Shown piece after piece: positions 52,461 through 62,511 of a stretch of 64,000 nt of DNA. How positions within the stretch are numbered: the stretch's first letter is position 1; each line of letters begins with the position of its first letter. The position numbers and the translations under genes are program-made. The stretch spans positions 23,410 to 87,409 of the forward strand of contig JAIVFU010000024.1 in the NCBI GenBank assembly GCA_020829485.1, written 5' to 3'. This stretch comes from Nostoc sp. CHAB 5834 (GTDB lineage Bacteria > Cyanobacteriota > Cyanobacteriia > Cyanobacteriales > Nostocaceae). The notes under the pieces were generated by a model. That model worked only from the letters and a program-made list of their open reading frames with translations, had not been told where the DNA came from and searched no databases.

Positions 52461-53609
52461 TCACCCCAAACAATCCTTCAACGCATAAATCACCTGATCT
52501 TGCTGTTGTTGTGTCAGTTCTGGGTACATAGGCAAGGATATAACCTCATGGCAAGCTTGCTCTGCTATTGGTAATTCGCCAATTTGATAGCCCAGGCTTT
52601 GATAAACTGGTTGTAAATGTAGAGGGTGGGGGTAGTAAATCATTGAACTCACGCCCTGTTCTTGCAATTGACTACGTACCCAATCTCGATATTTGGCGCT
52701 AGAACCATTTCGCCCTTCCCCAGATATGCGAATAGTATATTGATTCCATACCCCAATACCCTCAGGTAATTCTTGCGGTGGGACAATCCCCGGAACTTGA
52801 CTAAGGAACTGATAGTAATAGTTGGCGATATTTCGTCGGCGATCGTTCCAAATATCTAAATAACGTAGCTTAATTTGCAAAATAGCTGCTTGGAGAGCAT
52901 CCAAGCGGCTATTTACACCGATTTCTTCATGTAAATATCTAATTTTACTGCCATGATCTCGTAGTATTCGCAGTTTAGTGGCGATCGCAGGGTCATTAGT
53001 CGTTATTGCCCCGCCATCGCCGCAACCACCAAGATTTTTGGTAGGATAAAAACTAAAGCAACCAATATGTCCAATGCTTCCTACTTTTTGATCAGCCCAC
53101 ATTGCCCCTGTAGACTGAGCGCAATCTTCAATGATTGACAAATTGTGAGACTGAGCGATCGCTATTAATGATGTCATATCCACAGGTTGTCCAAAGAGGT
53201 GAACCGGGATAATCGCTTTAGTTTTAGGTGTAATCGCCGCTGCGACTTGCTCCACATCTAAATTAAACGTAGTCGCGTCAATATCAACGAAAACAGGCTT
53301 TGCACCGACGGCGCTAATCACTTCAGATGTCGCAATAAAGGTGAAAGGCGTTGTAATCACTTCATCGCCTGCACCAATGTCCAAGACTCGTAACGCTAAG
53401 TAGAGCGCATCAGTACCAGAATTACAAGCCACACATTGAGTAACAGTATTATAAGCAGCAAACTGTTGTTCAAAGCCTTCAACTAAGGGGCCACCGATAT
53501 AGCGGCCAGAAGCCAGAACCTCTAAGACGGCTGCACTTACTTCTGCTTCGATGGTGGTGTATTGCTGCTTGATATCAAAGGCAGGGATAGGATTTACACT
53601 TTGGATCAT
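52461..53609 (-). CDS. DegT/DnrJ/EryC1/StrS family PLP aminotransferase
   Basis: The product is 382 residues. It has the family start IPAFDIKQQYTTIEAEVSAAVLEVLASGRYIGGP, ACNSGTDALYLAL, IEDCAQSTGA (Asp and Gln contacting PLP), the PLP lysine in FSFYPTKNLGGCGDGGAI and NSRLDALQAAIL. These enzymes transaminate a keto-sugar nucleotide to an amino sugar for surface polysaccharide or lipopolysaccharide. No other sugar genes are next to it, so the pathway cannot be read. The ATG start follows ttatcgg-type spacing with no clear ribosome site. Confidence 0.92.
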   Translation of the reverse strand: MIQSVNPIPAFDIKQQYTTIEAEVSAAVLEVLASGRYIGGPLVEGFEQQFAAYNTVTQCVACNSGTDALYLALRVLDIGAGDEVITTPFTFIATSEVISAVGAKPVFVDIDATTFNLDVEQVAAAITPKTKAIIPVHLFGQPVDMTSLIAIAQSHNLSIIEDCAQSTGAMWADQKVGSIGHIGCFSFYPTKNLGGCGDGGAITTNDPAIATKLRILRDHGSKIRYLHEEIGVNSRLDALQAAILQIKLRYLDIWNDRRRNIANYYYQFLSQVPGIVPPQELPEGIGVWNQYTIRISGEGRNGSSAKYRDWVRSQLQEQGVSSMIYYPHPLHLQPVYQSLGYQIGELPIAEQACHEVISLPMYPELTQQQQDQVIYALKDCLG

Positions 53610-53943
53610 GAGTTCTTATTTTATCGGGAGATACAAAGGATGCACTTCGAGAGTCAATTTTTGCTAATTGAATTATTAATCAAAAAGGAGCTACTAAAAG
53701 ACTATCGCCCAAGATACGCATCTATTAGGGTTTTTACTTAAATTGTGGCGCTAGAAACTACCGCACATTTAATTTACAAATAATAAGCATACTAGGTGTT
53801 TGCCATGTTAAGGTTGTACCATTTTTGAAATTTGAATTGATAAAGGTGATATATATCAACCAAGATCCAACACATCGGATCAAAGTTCCTCTTGTGTGGG
53901 CTGCTTTGAGAAGGAAATACCAGGAGATGGAGATAGAGAACCC
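53610..53943. other. Divergent intergenic region
   Basis: About 330 bases lie between the aminotransferase and the permease. No gene is seen. An alternative GTG start for the permease at 53896 lies inside it. Promoters in both directions are expected but not identifiable. Confidence 0.4.
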
Positions 53944-54720
53944 ATGCAGGAGTTAATCAAGCTGGATTTCGTGGATTTAGCTATTGCTGTGGGATTGATG
54001 GCGATCGCTATTGGTTTATCTGCCTGGGAAAAATTAGGACTAGAGTTAAATTTAGCCCTTGCTACTGGGAGAACCATCTTACAACTACTTGTATTGGGAT
54101 ACATTTTAGATTTCATCTTGGCTTTGGACAACGCTTGGGCAGTTTTGGCGATATTAACAATAATGCTGACAATTACGGCGATTGTCGCACGAAATCGCAT
54201 TACTCCAAAAATTCCTTATGTATTGCCTTTGGTGTGGGGTGCGATTTTAATTAGTACCGCCCTGACAGTGCTTTACACCAACTTCTTGATCATTCAACCA
54301 GAAAGATGGTACGAACCACAGTATGTAATTCCCCTAGCAGGCATAGTCTTAGGTAATGCTACCAATGCAGCTGCGATCGCAGGCGATCGTCTTGTCAGCA
54401 CCATTAATTCCAGCCATCTCGAAATAGAAACCCATTTGAGCTTAGGCGCAACACCCCAGCAAGCAGTTAGCCAGTATCGCAAAGATGCCATCAGAGCCGG
54501 ATTGATTCCGACTCTCAATCAAATGCTCCTCATTGGTATGGTGGCAATACCAGGAATTACTACCGGACAGCTATTAGCTGGTGTAAAACCTCTGGATGCT
54601 GTATCCTACGAAATTTTAATTATATTTATGGTTGCTTTCGCTAATTTGTTGACAACACTTTTGGTTACAAAGGGGTTATGTCGTCAATTTTTCAATTCTG
54701 CCGCGCAGTTAGTCAGGTAA
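53944..54720 (+). CDS. FetB/UPF0014 family ABC transporter permease
   Basis: The product is 258 residues from ATG 53944. A GTG at 53896 would add a charged 16-residue start and is less likely. It has seven or so hydrophobic helices and the UPF0014 signatures VGLMAIAIGLSAWEKLGLELNLALATGRTILQLLVLGYIL and PLAGIVLGNATNAAAIAGDRL, followed by LEIETHLSLGATPQQAVSQYRKDAIRAGLIPTLNQM, the coupling region. E. coli FetB with the ATPase FetA exports iron. No ATPase gene is adjacent here, so the partner must be elsewhere. Confidence 0.87.
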   Translation: MQELIKLDFVDLAIAVGLMAIAIGLSAWEKLGLELNLALATGRTILQLLVLGYILDFILALDNAWAVLAILTIMLTITAIVARNRITPKIPYVLPLVWGAILISTALTVLYTNFLIIQPERWYEPQYVIPLAGIVLGNATNAAAIAGDRLVSTINSSHLEIETHLSLGATPQQAVSQYRKDAIRAGLIPTLNQMLLIGMVAIPGITTGQLLAGVKPLDAVSYEILIIFMVAFANLLTTLLVTKGLCRQFFNSAAQLVR

Positions 54721-54748
54721 TGACATTTTTAATAAAAGGTAAATTAAA

Positions 54749-55360
54749 ATGGCATTTAGTAATTACAAAAGTATTAGCACGGTAATTAAGAAATTTCAAA
54801 TCAAATATGTACAGTCTAATTTTATGCTGGAAGTAGATTTTCCAGTTAAACAGTCTTTCAAAGAAGAATTAGATTTGCTATTTACAGATGGAGTTATTGA
54901 TAATTCTGAAGATGCTATTTGTGAAAATCTTATCTATCCAGTATTGAAAGAAGTATGGAAAAATTACCGAAGTAAATTAACACTTTGGAGTCATGAAACA
55001 TTAGCTTATGATGAAGATTTATCAAGCGTTCCAGATTATACGGTAACACAGCGAAATCCTTTGGGTACGATTATTTTTGATAAACCTTATTTTTTGACGG
55101 TTGAAGCTAAACAAGACAAATTTGAAGAAGGCTGGAGTCAGTGTTTAGCTGAAATGATCGCAGTGCAGCGAATTAATGATGATTTTAACAGCGATATTTT
55201 TGGGATTGTTTCTAACGGTAAAATATGGCAATTCGGAAAGTTGATTGCTGATGTATTTACTCGGAATAGAAATTTGTATGTAATTCAAGATTTAGATAAA
55301 TTATTTGCGGCGGTTAATTATATTTTTCAACAATGTGAATTAAAAATACAAAAACAATAG
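54749..55360 (+). CDS. PD-(D/E)XK nuclease-like hypothetical protein
   Basis: The product is 203 residues. Residues SSVPDYTVTQRNPLGTIIFDKPYFLTVEAKQDKFEEGWSQCLAEMIAVQ give a PD...ExK arrangement (D of VPDYTV, E and K of VEAKQD) followed by a helix with Gln, as in the restriction-enzyme fold. A later SNGKIWQFGKL strand agrees. The N-terminal 60 residues are helical. I know similar stand-alone proteins in cyanobacteria only as hypothetical proteins. It is 28 bases downstream of the permease on the same strand, and no methylase is nearby. Confidence 0.6.
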   Translation: MAFSNYKSISTVIKKFQIKYVQSNFMLEVDFPVKQSFKEELDLLFTDGVIDNSEDAICENLIYPVLKEVWKNYRSKLTLWSHETLAYDEDLSSVPDYTVTQRNPLGTIIFDKPYFLTVEAKQDKFEEGWSQCLAEMIAVQRINDDFNSDIFGIVSNGKIWQFGKLIADVFTRNRNLYVIQDLDKLFAAVNYIFQQCELKIQKQ

Positions 55361-55488
55361 CATTGTGTTTTTTTAGATGAAATTAAAGGATGTTTACAAA
55401 GTTGTAAACTATACAATAAACCCCTCTCTACTTATGAGAGAGTTTTTGAAACTTATACAGAAACTTTCTAGATTAACTCCTAACTTTT

Positions 55489-57279
55489 CTACCCGCCTAA
55501 AGTCCGCGTATAAATTACCTGATCTTGGGAATCATAGAGAAAAAGAGACAGGCTGCCATTTTCACTAATTACAGCTAGGGCTTCCCGTAATATTTGCAAG
55601 TGATTGGTAACGTCAACAGCAGTATCCGAGTTCTTAGAATAAGGAGTAGCCAAGTTATTTTGCCTTATTTGGTCATACTCAGGGGTTAGCCGGACAATAA
55701 TTCCTGCATTGTCTATGCTAAAAGTGCAAATCCGAATTCCATTAATACACGTTTTATCCAAGTCAGTGCGAGTTTGTTGCAAAGTACTAATAACTTGTAC
55801 TTTTTCTTGTGCTTGTTTGAGGGCTGTTGAATAGGGTTCGATGAGAGACTGAGCCTGAGCGTAGTACAAGCTATCTTGGGAAATCTTTTTAGCAGTTTGC
55901 AAAGCCTGCTCCCAGTATGTCGCTGCTGCAAGCCATTGGTTTTGTTGCTCATATACTTTGGCTTGCTTGGCAGCACTAACGGCTTGTTGGTAGGCTTTAA
56001 CAGCTAATCGTTCTTTAGTAGTGCGATCGCGTGCCGCTACTAATTTAGGTTTATAATCTACCAACAGCTTTTCGGCTTCTTGATATCCAGGGTTAGTTGA
56101 GGGAATGCTATTCAAGGCATTAATGGCCACTAGCCAAGTAGACTGCACCTTTTGCCAGTCATTCAAAGATTTAGCAGTAGCTTCCCGCTTCTCGGCTGCA
56201 CTAGCTACAGCTTTTGCTGCCGTTAGTTTTTTCAGCCATTTTTCCTCCGTAACTATCTGCTGATTTACAGCGTGCAAACGGACACGATAATTAAGTAATT
56301 TTCCTTGCACTAGTCCATAGAGTTCACTACTGGAACTTATAGTTTCTAGTGGCGCTATAGCCTGTCGCCATAAGTGTTGCCTAGCTTGTAATTCCTCTAG
56401 GCTAGATGCAGGAGTTTGAACTTTTTGTGTCGCCAAAGATCCCGTTTCCAAAGCCTTGACCACCTGGCTGATTTTTTCTGATCGTCCAGACAAACTTGCT
56501 TTTAGTTTTTCTGATACCTGGTAACGAGGCGACCAACTAGGAATTGCATTCAAGGCTGCACTAGCTGCCGCAAGTTGTTGTTGTACAGCTACTAATTCTT
56601 TTTCAGACTTGGCGCGGCGCATCAGTTGCGGGGATTCTGTTTTTAATTGCTCGGCATTTTGTATTTCTTTACACTCAGACATCACACAAGGGCGAGTCAA
56701 TAAGTAAGCACCACCCCCTAAGACTACAACTCCCACCAAAGTTACACCCAGTAAGATGAGTTTGATTTGAGATGCTGGCTTTGAAGTCGCCAAATTCGGC
56801 GCATCTGCAAACGGGTCAAACAGTTCCTCCTCAGTCTTATCGATTGATGGAGAATAAGTAATAGCTGATGAAGAAAGGGTAGAAAAGTATTGCCCCTCTA
56901 CTCCCCCTACCTCCCCTGCTCCCCCTGCTCCCCCTGCTCCCCCTGCTCCCCCTGCTCCCCCATCTCCCCATCCCCCCGTCTGCTTCAGAGCCAAGAAACA
57001 TTTCGCATAAGGGAGTTGTTCACCAAAAACTCTCAGGAAACATTGCACTCGCCGCTCTCTATGGGGTGCTAAAGACAGAAGTACTTCCTCTATTACTGCA
57101 AAGATTATCTGAGCATCAACTATTACATCTGATTCGTGTTGGGTTAAAATCATTAGCCCGTCTTTATTGACGGCACACTTAACCTCGAAGACTTCGGCCG
57201 TTGAGACTTCTACAAGTAATTGTTCCTGCAAAGTTTTGGCTAAAAGCTGTAAATCTTCCTGCTGGACTGCTACTTTCAT
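55489..57279 (-). CDS. Large single-pass membrane protein with helical repeats, unknown
   Basis: The product is 596 residues from ATG 57279. The frame is open to 57369, but those codons belong to a MITE. The N-terminal domain (about 1-105, [22 protein letters not shown]...) resembles a small cytoplasmic domain, followed by a Gly-rich run (GGAGGAGGAGG) made by a ctccccctg repeat. A membrane helix comes next (about 170-193, [23 protein letters not shown]), then about 330 residues of repeated Ala/Gln/Lys helices with [20 protein letters not shown] motifs, and a C-terminal small domain. It may be a scaffold. No function is recognised. Confidence 0.75.
   Translation of the reverse strand: MKVAVQQEDLQLLAKTLQEQLLVEVSTAEVFEVKCAVNKDGLMILTQHESDVIVDAQIIFAVIEEVLLSLAPHRERRVQCFLRVFGEQLPYAKCFLALKQTGGWGDGGAGGAGGAGGAGGAGEVGGVEGQYFSTLSSSAITYSPSIDKTEEELFDPFADAPNLATSKPASQIKLILLGVTLVGVVVLGGGAYLLTRPCVMSECKEIQNAEQLKTESPQLMRRAKSEKELVAVQQQLAAASAALNAIPSWSPRYQVSEKLKASLSGRSEKISQVVKALETGSLATQKVQTPASSLEELQARQHLWRQAIAPLETISSSSELYGLVQGKLLNYRVRLHAVNQQIVTEEKWLKKLTAAKAVASAAEKREATAKSLNDWQKVQSTWLVAINALNSIPSTNPGYQEAEKLLVDYKPKLVAARDRTTKERLAVKAYQQAVSAAKQAKVYEQQNQWLAAATYWEQALQTAKKISQDSLYYAQAQSLIEPYSTALKQAQEKVQVISTLQQTRTDLDKTCINGIRICTFSIDNAGIIVRLTPEYDQIRQNNLATPYSKNSDTAVDVTNHLQILREALAVISENGSLSLFLYDSQDQVIYTRTLGG
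56900..56964 (-). repeat. Tandem (ctccccctg)n tract coding for Gly-Gly-Ala
   Basis: A 9-bp unit repeats about six times in frame inside the large membrane-protein gene and encodes (GGA)n. The surrounding ctcccc-rich text resembles the intergenic GC-rich repeats seen elsewhere, so it is probably a repeat expansion captured in coding DNA. Confidence 0.8.
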
Positions 57280-57355
57280 AGAGCTTTCCCGCTTAATTTC
57301 TATATTGTTTTGATTATCTTTAAGAGGATGAAATGAACTTTTTAGGTTTTTTGAA

Positions 57356-57490
57356 TAGACCTCTTGCATAAGTCGAATACACCCCCCTTAATCCCCCCTT
57401 AGAAAGGGGGGAAACTTGAAATCTTGCCCCCTCCCCTTTACAAGGGGAGGGTTGGGGAGGGGTGATTCAAGCATTTTTGCAAGAGGTCTA
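57356..57490. mobile_element. TAGACCTCTTGCA-type MITE, uninterrupted copy (135 bp)
   Basis: The 13-bp ends tagacctcttgca / tgcaagaggtcta are perfect inverted repeats that begin and end with TA, as for Tc1/IS630-type TA insertions. The inside has ccccccttagaaagggggg and cctcccctttacaaggggagg palindromes. It is the intact reference for the interrupted copies at 28304-28600 and 48609 onward. It lies just upstream of the large membrane-protein gene. Confidence 0.85.
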
Positions 57491-58061
57491 ATGCAAATGC
57501 ACAGTTTAACCAACCACACACTGAAAATCTGAACGACCAACTTTCTAACACACATTCTGACTTTTGACCAAAAATTAAAAAAGTAATTATTGTTCGCCTC
57601 GCTACATTTTCACAGTGCTAGATGCAAAATTAAATAATCTGTCTTCAGATGTAAATTACAAATAAAAAATGGGAATAATAGAATTTTTGAGTATTTTAAC
57701 TGCATTATTTCGGGACAATAAAATACACAGGAGCTAATGCTCTGCAAAATTCTAGTTGCACATTTGTGACAAATTTATCCAAAGGTTAAGGAAACAATGC
57801 TATGTGAGAGGGTTTTGACAGAAATGGTAATTATCTTCTATGCTAGGAAACTTACTGAAGAGATAAATTACATGTTGTGACTCTAGCACCAACAGGTTGG
57901 CTATCAAAATTAATGTGCCTAATTGGCTGAAATCGATAAAATTGATCCGTGAAAAATAAATTTTTATAGCTGGCAAAAGCTTAATTCTAAAATAAAAGTG
58001 CTGCAAAATATTAAGACAGCACTAAGCAAAGGCCGGGAAAGTGTAAATACAAGGTGTATCA
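57491..58061. other. Divergent intergenic region, no gene seen
   Basis: About 570 AT-rich bases lie before the sucC-like gene. There is no tRNA or protein-like frame. The promoter of the sucC/sucD-like unit is expected near the right end. Confidence 0.45.
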
Positions 58062-59288
58062 ATGGATTTATTAGAGTATCAAGTTAAAGAATGGTTTGGC
58101 AAGATAGGCATTCCTGTATTGCCTTCTCAACGAATTGACCATCCCACAGATTTGAAGCGTTTAAAAATTCGCTTTCCAATTGTACTGAAATCTCAAGTGC
58201 ATGGAGCGGAACGGGCAAAAGCAGGTGGAGTCAGGTTTGCAGAGACTACAATTGATGCGATCGCAGCTGCTCAAAATATCTTTAATCTACCAATATGGGG
58301 CGAGTTGCCAGAAGTTGTGCTGGCAGAATCTCAATACGACGCTAACCAGGAATTTTATCTAGCGGTGGTTTTAGATACTGCTGTTTGCCGACCAGTACTT
58401 TTAGGTTGCAAGGAAGCAGACATTGATTGGGAATCTGCTGGGGAAAGAATGCACCATGTTGTCGTGGAACAGGAATTCTCACCATTTTATGCCCGACGAC
58501 TAGCTTTGAAAATGGGTTTGCAGGGGACGCTGATGCAGTCGGTAAGCTGCGTTGTCCAGAAAATGTACCAGTTATTTGTACAAAAAGACCTGGATTTAGT
58601 CGAAATCAATCCCTTGGCAGTTAGTGCTACTGGTCAAGTTATGGCTCTTAATGGTAAAGTCAGGGTCAACGAACGCTCCATCAAGCGTCATCCCGACCTC
58701 ACTGAGATGGCGGCAAAAATCATCAGCCGTCATAGCAGTACTGAAATCAATAGTATATTAGGTGACTGGGATGGGCTGCAAATGCACGGTAAAATCGGTA
58801 TTCTAGGTAATGGTACTGGTTCAGTAATGGCAACTTTGGATTTAGTAGCTAATGCTGGTGGCAATCCAGGTGTTTGTTTGAATCTACGTCATGCTTACCT
58901 TACAGATACTAAACCAACTACTTTCTGCGATCGCTTAGAGACAGGTCTAAAAATCCTGGAGGCTGATAACAGTATTCAAGTAATATTAATTAACTTTCTG
59001 GGTAGCATTACTCAAATTGAAGAAGTTGTTGAAGTTATAGCCAGAGTTGTGCAGCAAGACAACAGCGAACTTAAATCACAGATTGTGCATTCTAATGGTA
59101 GTAAAAGTCGGCAAGAGCAGAATTTTTCACCCCTAGTTGTCCGTCTTGCTGGTTCAGAATTTGATGCTGCTAGAAAGTATTTAGCAACACTAAAAACCCA
59201 CAGCAATGCGCTCTTGGTGGTAGAAAATTTAGATGAGGCAGTAGCGGCAGCAGTTCGTCTGGCTAAACCAACAGCTAAGAAGAGGTAA
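58062..59288 (+). CDS. sucC: Succinyl-CoA synthetase beta-subunit-like protein
   Basis: The product is 408 residues. It has an ATP-grasp N-terminal half (MDLLEYQVKEWFGKIGIPVLPSQ; PIVLKSQVHGAERAKAGGVRFA; DLVEINPLAVSATGQVMALNGKVRVNE) and a C-terminal CoA-ligase domain (GKIGILGNGTGSVMATLDLVANAGGNPGVCLNL). The usual enzyme makes succinyl-CoA and ADP from succinate, CoA and ATP. Some normal loops differ: KSQVHGAERAKAGGV instead of KAQVHAGGRGKAGGV. The sucD-like gene follows after 120 bases. The pair may therefore be a paralog with a changed reaction. Confidence 0.82.
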   Translation: MDLLEYQVKEWFGKIGIPVLPSQRIDHPTDLKRLKIRFPIVLKSQVHGAERAKAGGVRFAETTIDAIAAAQNIFNLPIWGELPEVVLAESQYDANQEFYLAVVLDTAVCRPVLLGCKEADIDWESAGERMHHVVVEQEFSPFYARRLALKMGLQGTLMQSVSCVVQKMYQLFVQKDLDLVEINPLAVSATGQVMALNGKVRVNERSIKRHPDLTEMAAKIISRHSSTEINSILGDWDGLQMHGKIGILGNGTGSVMATLDLVANAGGNPGVCLNLRHAYLTDTKPTTFCDRLETGLKILEADNSIQVILINFLGSITQIEEVVEVIARVVQQDNSELKSQIVHSNGSKSRQEQNFSPLVVRLAGSEFDAARKYLATLKTHSNALLVVENLDEAVAAAVRLAKPTAKKR

Positions 59289-59408
59289 TGAGTGTCACTT
59301 CGTTCAAATTCAAAATTCAAAAAATTGAATCAATACGACACTGTAAATATGTCGTTTTTATGCCCAGTGCCATAGACTACTGGGTTGCCAAACTTACGGT
59401 AATTTTTT

Positions 59409-60290
59409 ATGAACCTAACGCCAGACAGCAAAGTATTAATTCAAGGCTTTTGTGAATTTATATCAGGCACTCATGTTGCTCAAATGAAAGCTTATGGTAC
59501 AAACTTGGTAGCCGGTGTCAATCCTGGATGTGGTGGACAGGAACTGCATGGACTGCCAGTATTTGACTTAGTAGAGGAGGTAATAGAACAATTAGGGGTA
59601 ATTGACACAACAATTATCTGTGTAGATCCTTACGACGTGCTAGATGCGGCATTAGAAGCGATCGCATCTGATATTCGCCAGATAATTATTATCACTGCTG
59701 GCGTGCCGCCTTTGGATATGGTGCAATTACTCCGCAAAGCCGAAGCCTGTGAAACTTTGGTAGTCGGGCCAAATAGTCCGGGGATCATTGTACCGGGAAA
59801 AATTCTCTTAGGTACTCAACCTAGCGAATTTTATACCCCTGGAAAAGTGGGGATCGTTAGTCGTAGCAGTACTCTCACCTACGAAATCGCCTACGAATTA
59901 ACAAAAGCAGGTTTGGGGCAGTCGATTAGTGTCAGTATTGGTAGTGATGCGATCGTCGGTTCCTCCTTTCTCCAATGGCTGCAAATTCTCGATGAGGATG
60001 AAACTACAGAGGCGATCGTTTTAGTTGGTCAACCTGGCGGTGGTAGTGAAGAAGCAGCAGCCCGCTACATTACCGAGGCAATTGATAAACCAGTAATTGC
60101 CTACATTGCAGGTAGACATGCACCACCAGGAAAAACTTGGCGTCAAACTGGGACTTTAGCAACAGTTATCGGACGCGATCCTAACTTTGGTACAGCCCAA
60201 AGTAAATTAGCTGCTTTAAAAGAAGCGGAAGTTCCAGTCGCTGAACGTCCTTCTCAGATTCCAGAATTATTGAGAAAGGAGATTAGCTAA
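59409..60290 (+). CDS. sucD: Succinyl-CoA synthetase alpha-subunit-like protein without the phospho-His motif
   Basis: The product is 293 residues. It has a CoA-binding start (VLIQGFCEFISGTHVAQMKAYGTNLVAGVNPGCGGQELHGLPVF), the middle VVGPNSPGIIVPG and GKVGIVSRSSTLTYEIAYELT, then the expected active-site region. Instead of the family GHAGA, which carries the phosphorylated His, this protein reads IAGRHAPPGKTWRQTGTLATVIGRD, with no His at the motif. The one nearby His (RHAPPG) is in a different place. Normal succinyl-CoA synthetase chemistry is therefore doubtful. It may bind acyl-CoA or nucleotide with another role. It overlaps nothing and is convergent with the DUF1499 gene, 2 bases apart. 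Confidence 0.8.
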   Translation: MNLTPDSKVLIQGFCEFISGTHVAQMKAYGTNLVAGVNPGCGGQELHGLPVFDLVEEVIEQLGVIDTTIICVDPYDVLDAALEAIASDIRQIIIITAGVPPLDMVQLLRKAEACETLVVGPNSPGIIVPGKILLGTQPSEFYTPGKVGIVSRSSTLTYEIAYELTKAGLGQSISVSIGSDAIVGSSFLQWLQILDEDETTEAIVLVGQPGGGSEEAAARYITEAIDKPVIAYIAGRHAPPGKTWRQTGTLATVIGRDPNFGTAQSKLAALKEAEVPVAERPSQIPELLRKEIS

Positions 60291-60292
60291 GA

Positions 60293-60784
60293 TCAAATAT
60301 TTAAATCGCGCAGAGCCAGACGAATTTGCTCCAAACGCCTGCGATTAACACCAAGATCCGACTCTCCCACGCGAGCTGCCGATCGCACATGAATTACTGG
60401 CTCATTGGCAGGGAAATAAAACTCTACATCATCAATAAATTTGAAGATGCGGCTTTTAGAAAGAGCATGGATGTAATTATCTGTCTGTTCTATAACTTTT
60501 GTGCGTGGAACGACGGTGAGAGTTTTTAGTAAGGTTTTTCGTGCTGCATCACGATCTATATGATAAGGAATTGGGTCAATGGCATGTTTAGGATCGCCAT
60601 CTTGACTTACAACACAGTTGTCTGAAGCTGGACATGAACTAAGATGACCATTATTAACTCCCAAAGCAGAAGAGGCAGCCCAAGCTGCGGTAGGAAGTAT
60701 TAAAGTATTAATCAAAGTTAGCAATATTACAAAAGCGATACCCCGCAGGAGTCGCTGCGTGAAGGCTGTTAGCAGATGAAACAT
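60293..60784 (-). CDS. DUF1499 family exported protein
   Basis: The product is 163 residues from ATG 60784, with gaggagtga as ribosome site. A longer frame to 60820 is unlikely. It has a signal peptide (MFHLLTAFTQRLLRGIAFVILLTLINTLILPTAAWA), then the DUF1499 body: LSSCPASDNCVVSQ, RTKVIEQTDNYIHALSKSRIFKFIDDVEFYFP and VIHVRSAARVGESDLGVNRRRLEQIR. DUF1499 proteins are widespread in cyanobacteria and plastids. Their function is unknown. Confidence 0.85.
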   Translation of the reverse strand: MFHLLTAFTQRLLRGIAFVILLTLINTLILPTAAWAASSALGVNNGHLSSCPASDNCVVSQDGDPKHAIDPIPYHIDRDAARKTLLKTLTVVPRTKVIEQTDNYIHALSKSRIFKFIDDVEFYFPANEPVIHVRSAARVGESDLGVNRRRLEQIRLALRDLNI

Positions 60785-60933
60785 TATAAATTCACTCCTC
60801 ACGGTTTGAATAGGACTCAATTATTTTCTGTCATTTCGGGGGGAGCGCTGCAAGTTGCTAGTTCGCCCTCGCCCTATACAGTATCATTCATCTAGCCACA
60901 TTCTGAGTTATCTTTGAATCCTGAATCGGTGTT

Positions 60934-62326
60934 CTAGTAGAGTATTACCCCTTGGTTATAAGCTTTTACAAAACTCGTGTAGTCATACTCAACTTGAGTT
61001 GCATAGTCCACCGCAAAGTTAACAATTTCGTTTTTGAATACAGCCTTGTTACCGTTGACAATATCAGTCACTTCTTTGTCAACGCTTACGGGAACAATAG
61101 CAGCATCATAGTCTTTATCAGAGATTGCATGGTTCTTAGCAACAACCTTCCCCGCATACCCCATCGCATCCATGAATTTTGACTTAGTGGTTAGCAATGT
61201 ATAGTCCCACTTGGTAAGGTGATTTTTCATGTACCATAAAGGGGATACCATTGACGGTGGTGTAGCCAACCAAGGGGTTAGTATTCAAGAGCATTGCTTT
61301 AGTAGCGATCGCAACTCTCGCACCTTCTTGGTTCTTGTAAACTGAAGTTGGCAGCAGACCTGGAACTGCGATCACCTCCTGTGGGCGGAACGCCATCGCA
61401 ACTGTGCTACTACCTTCTTGCTTCATCTCCAAAATGCGATCGTCGTCGGTTGCTAAACTTGGCCCCTCAATCAGCAAATAATATCGGTACTTACCAAGAC
61501 TACCAATACCTGAACCTAATTTTAGCCGAATGTCTTTGAGAGCATAGTAACTATTGTTGTATCGTTTACTGCTAGAAATTGAGGCAATGTAACTGCTCAT
61601 AGCCCCAGCAATATCGGAATAGGTGCTGGTGGATAAAGGCTGAAGTTCTGAAGTCGTCTGAAATACTCGATTGTTACTGGTATTTAACTGCGTGTACTTA
61701 CTTAGCAAGCTAGAACGGCTCTTATCTAATGCCTTTTGAATCAAATCTTTGACCATACCGTTTGTATTGCCAGATTCCAAACGGTATGAAAGTTCGTCGT
61801 TAGTTCCTTTGAAGTCACTCATCTTGTTCAAATAAGCATCTAAAAAATTACGGACAATATCTTGAGCGTCACTTGAGCTAAGACCGTTTTCTTTAGCTGC
61901 CAACAAGATAGAGACTGCCATCCGTTGCAAGTCCCAAACGTAGGGGCCAAGATAGCCTTCATCAAAATCGGTGGTGTCAAAAACTTTATTGTCGTTGCTA
62001 TCTCTCATCCCTCCAAGATTTTGCAGATGCATATCTCCCTCTAACCAGATAGCTGAGGTTGAATAATTCACAAATCCTGAACTTGGCAAGGTCTGTATAT
62101 CACGATAAAAAATGTGAGATGTTCCTCGATAAAAGGCAAAAGGGCTAGCTGTCATCTTTTGCATTTTTGTTGCCAGTTCTTGAGGCAATTGAGAAGCAAA
62201 GGGATGATTGTATTGATAAATTTCATTCTCCACCCAAGTTGAACGGGGAGTTGCAGCTTGACTTGGAGATATAAACCCCAAAATTAAAACAAATACAATT
62301 GCAGATATAGATATGTATTTTGGCAT
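60934..62326 (-). pseudogene. DUF2252 family protein, frameshifted near the C-terminus
   Basis: The ATG at 62326 opens with a signal peptide (MPKYISISAIVFVLILGFISPSQA). The DUF2252 body follows: FYRGTSHIFYRD, WLEGDMHLQNLGGMRD, FDTTDFDEGYLGPYVWDLQRMAVSI (kinase-like fold, D..N and DFD motifs), up to VHEKSPYQVGLYIANH and a stop at 61184. The remaining DUF2252 end continues in another frame (WDYTLLTTKSKFMDAMGYAGKVVAKNHA ... VKAYNQGVILY) down to 60934. A one-base change near 61199-61215 explains it. The ATG-started second piece could in theory be translated alone. A sequencing error cannot be excluded. Confidence 0.8.
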
Positions 62327-62511
62327 GGCCGTCTTTGTAAATGTAAAAAAATTGACTCTTGTTAGACTCTTGTATAGAGACAATCATCCAACCACAACTT
62401 TTTTAGCACCTGAACCCATAGTTTATAAAGTCATCTAAAGCACAATGCAACAAGTATTCATAGTAAAAAATTCAAAAAGGTAAAATTATAAAGAACCGTC
62501 AGAATGTAATC

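Noticed and set aside
57800..58006. 68-codon minus-strand frame in the sucC upstream region
   Set aside because: It has low complexity and no ribosome site, domain or conserved pattern. It is likely a chance frame in AT-rich DNA.
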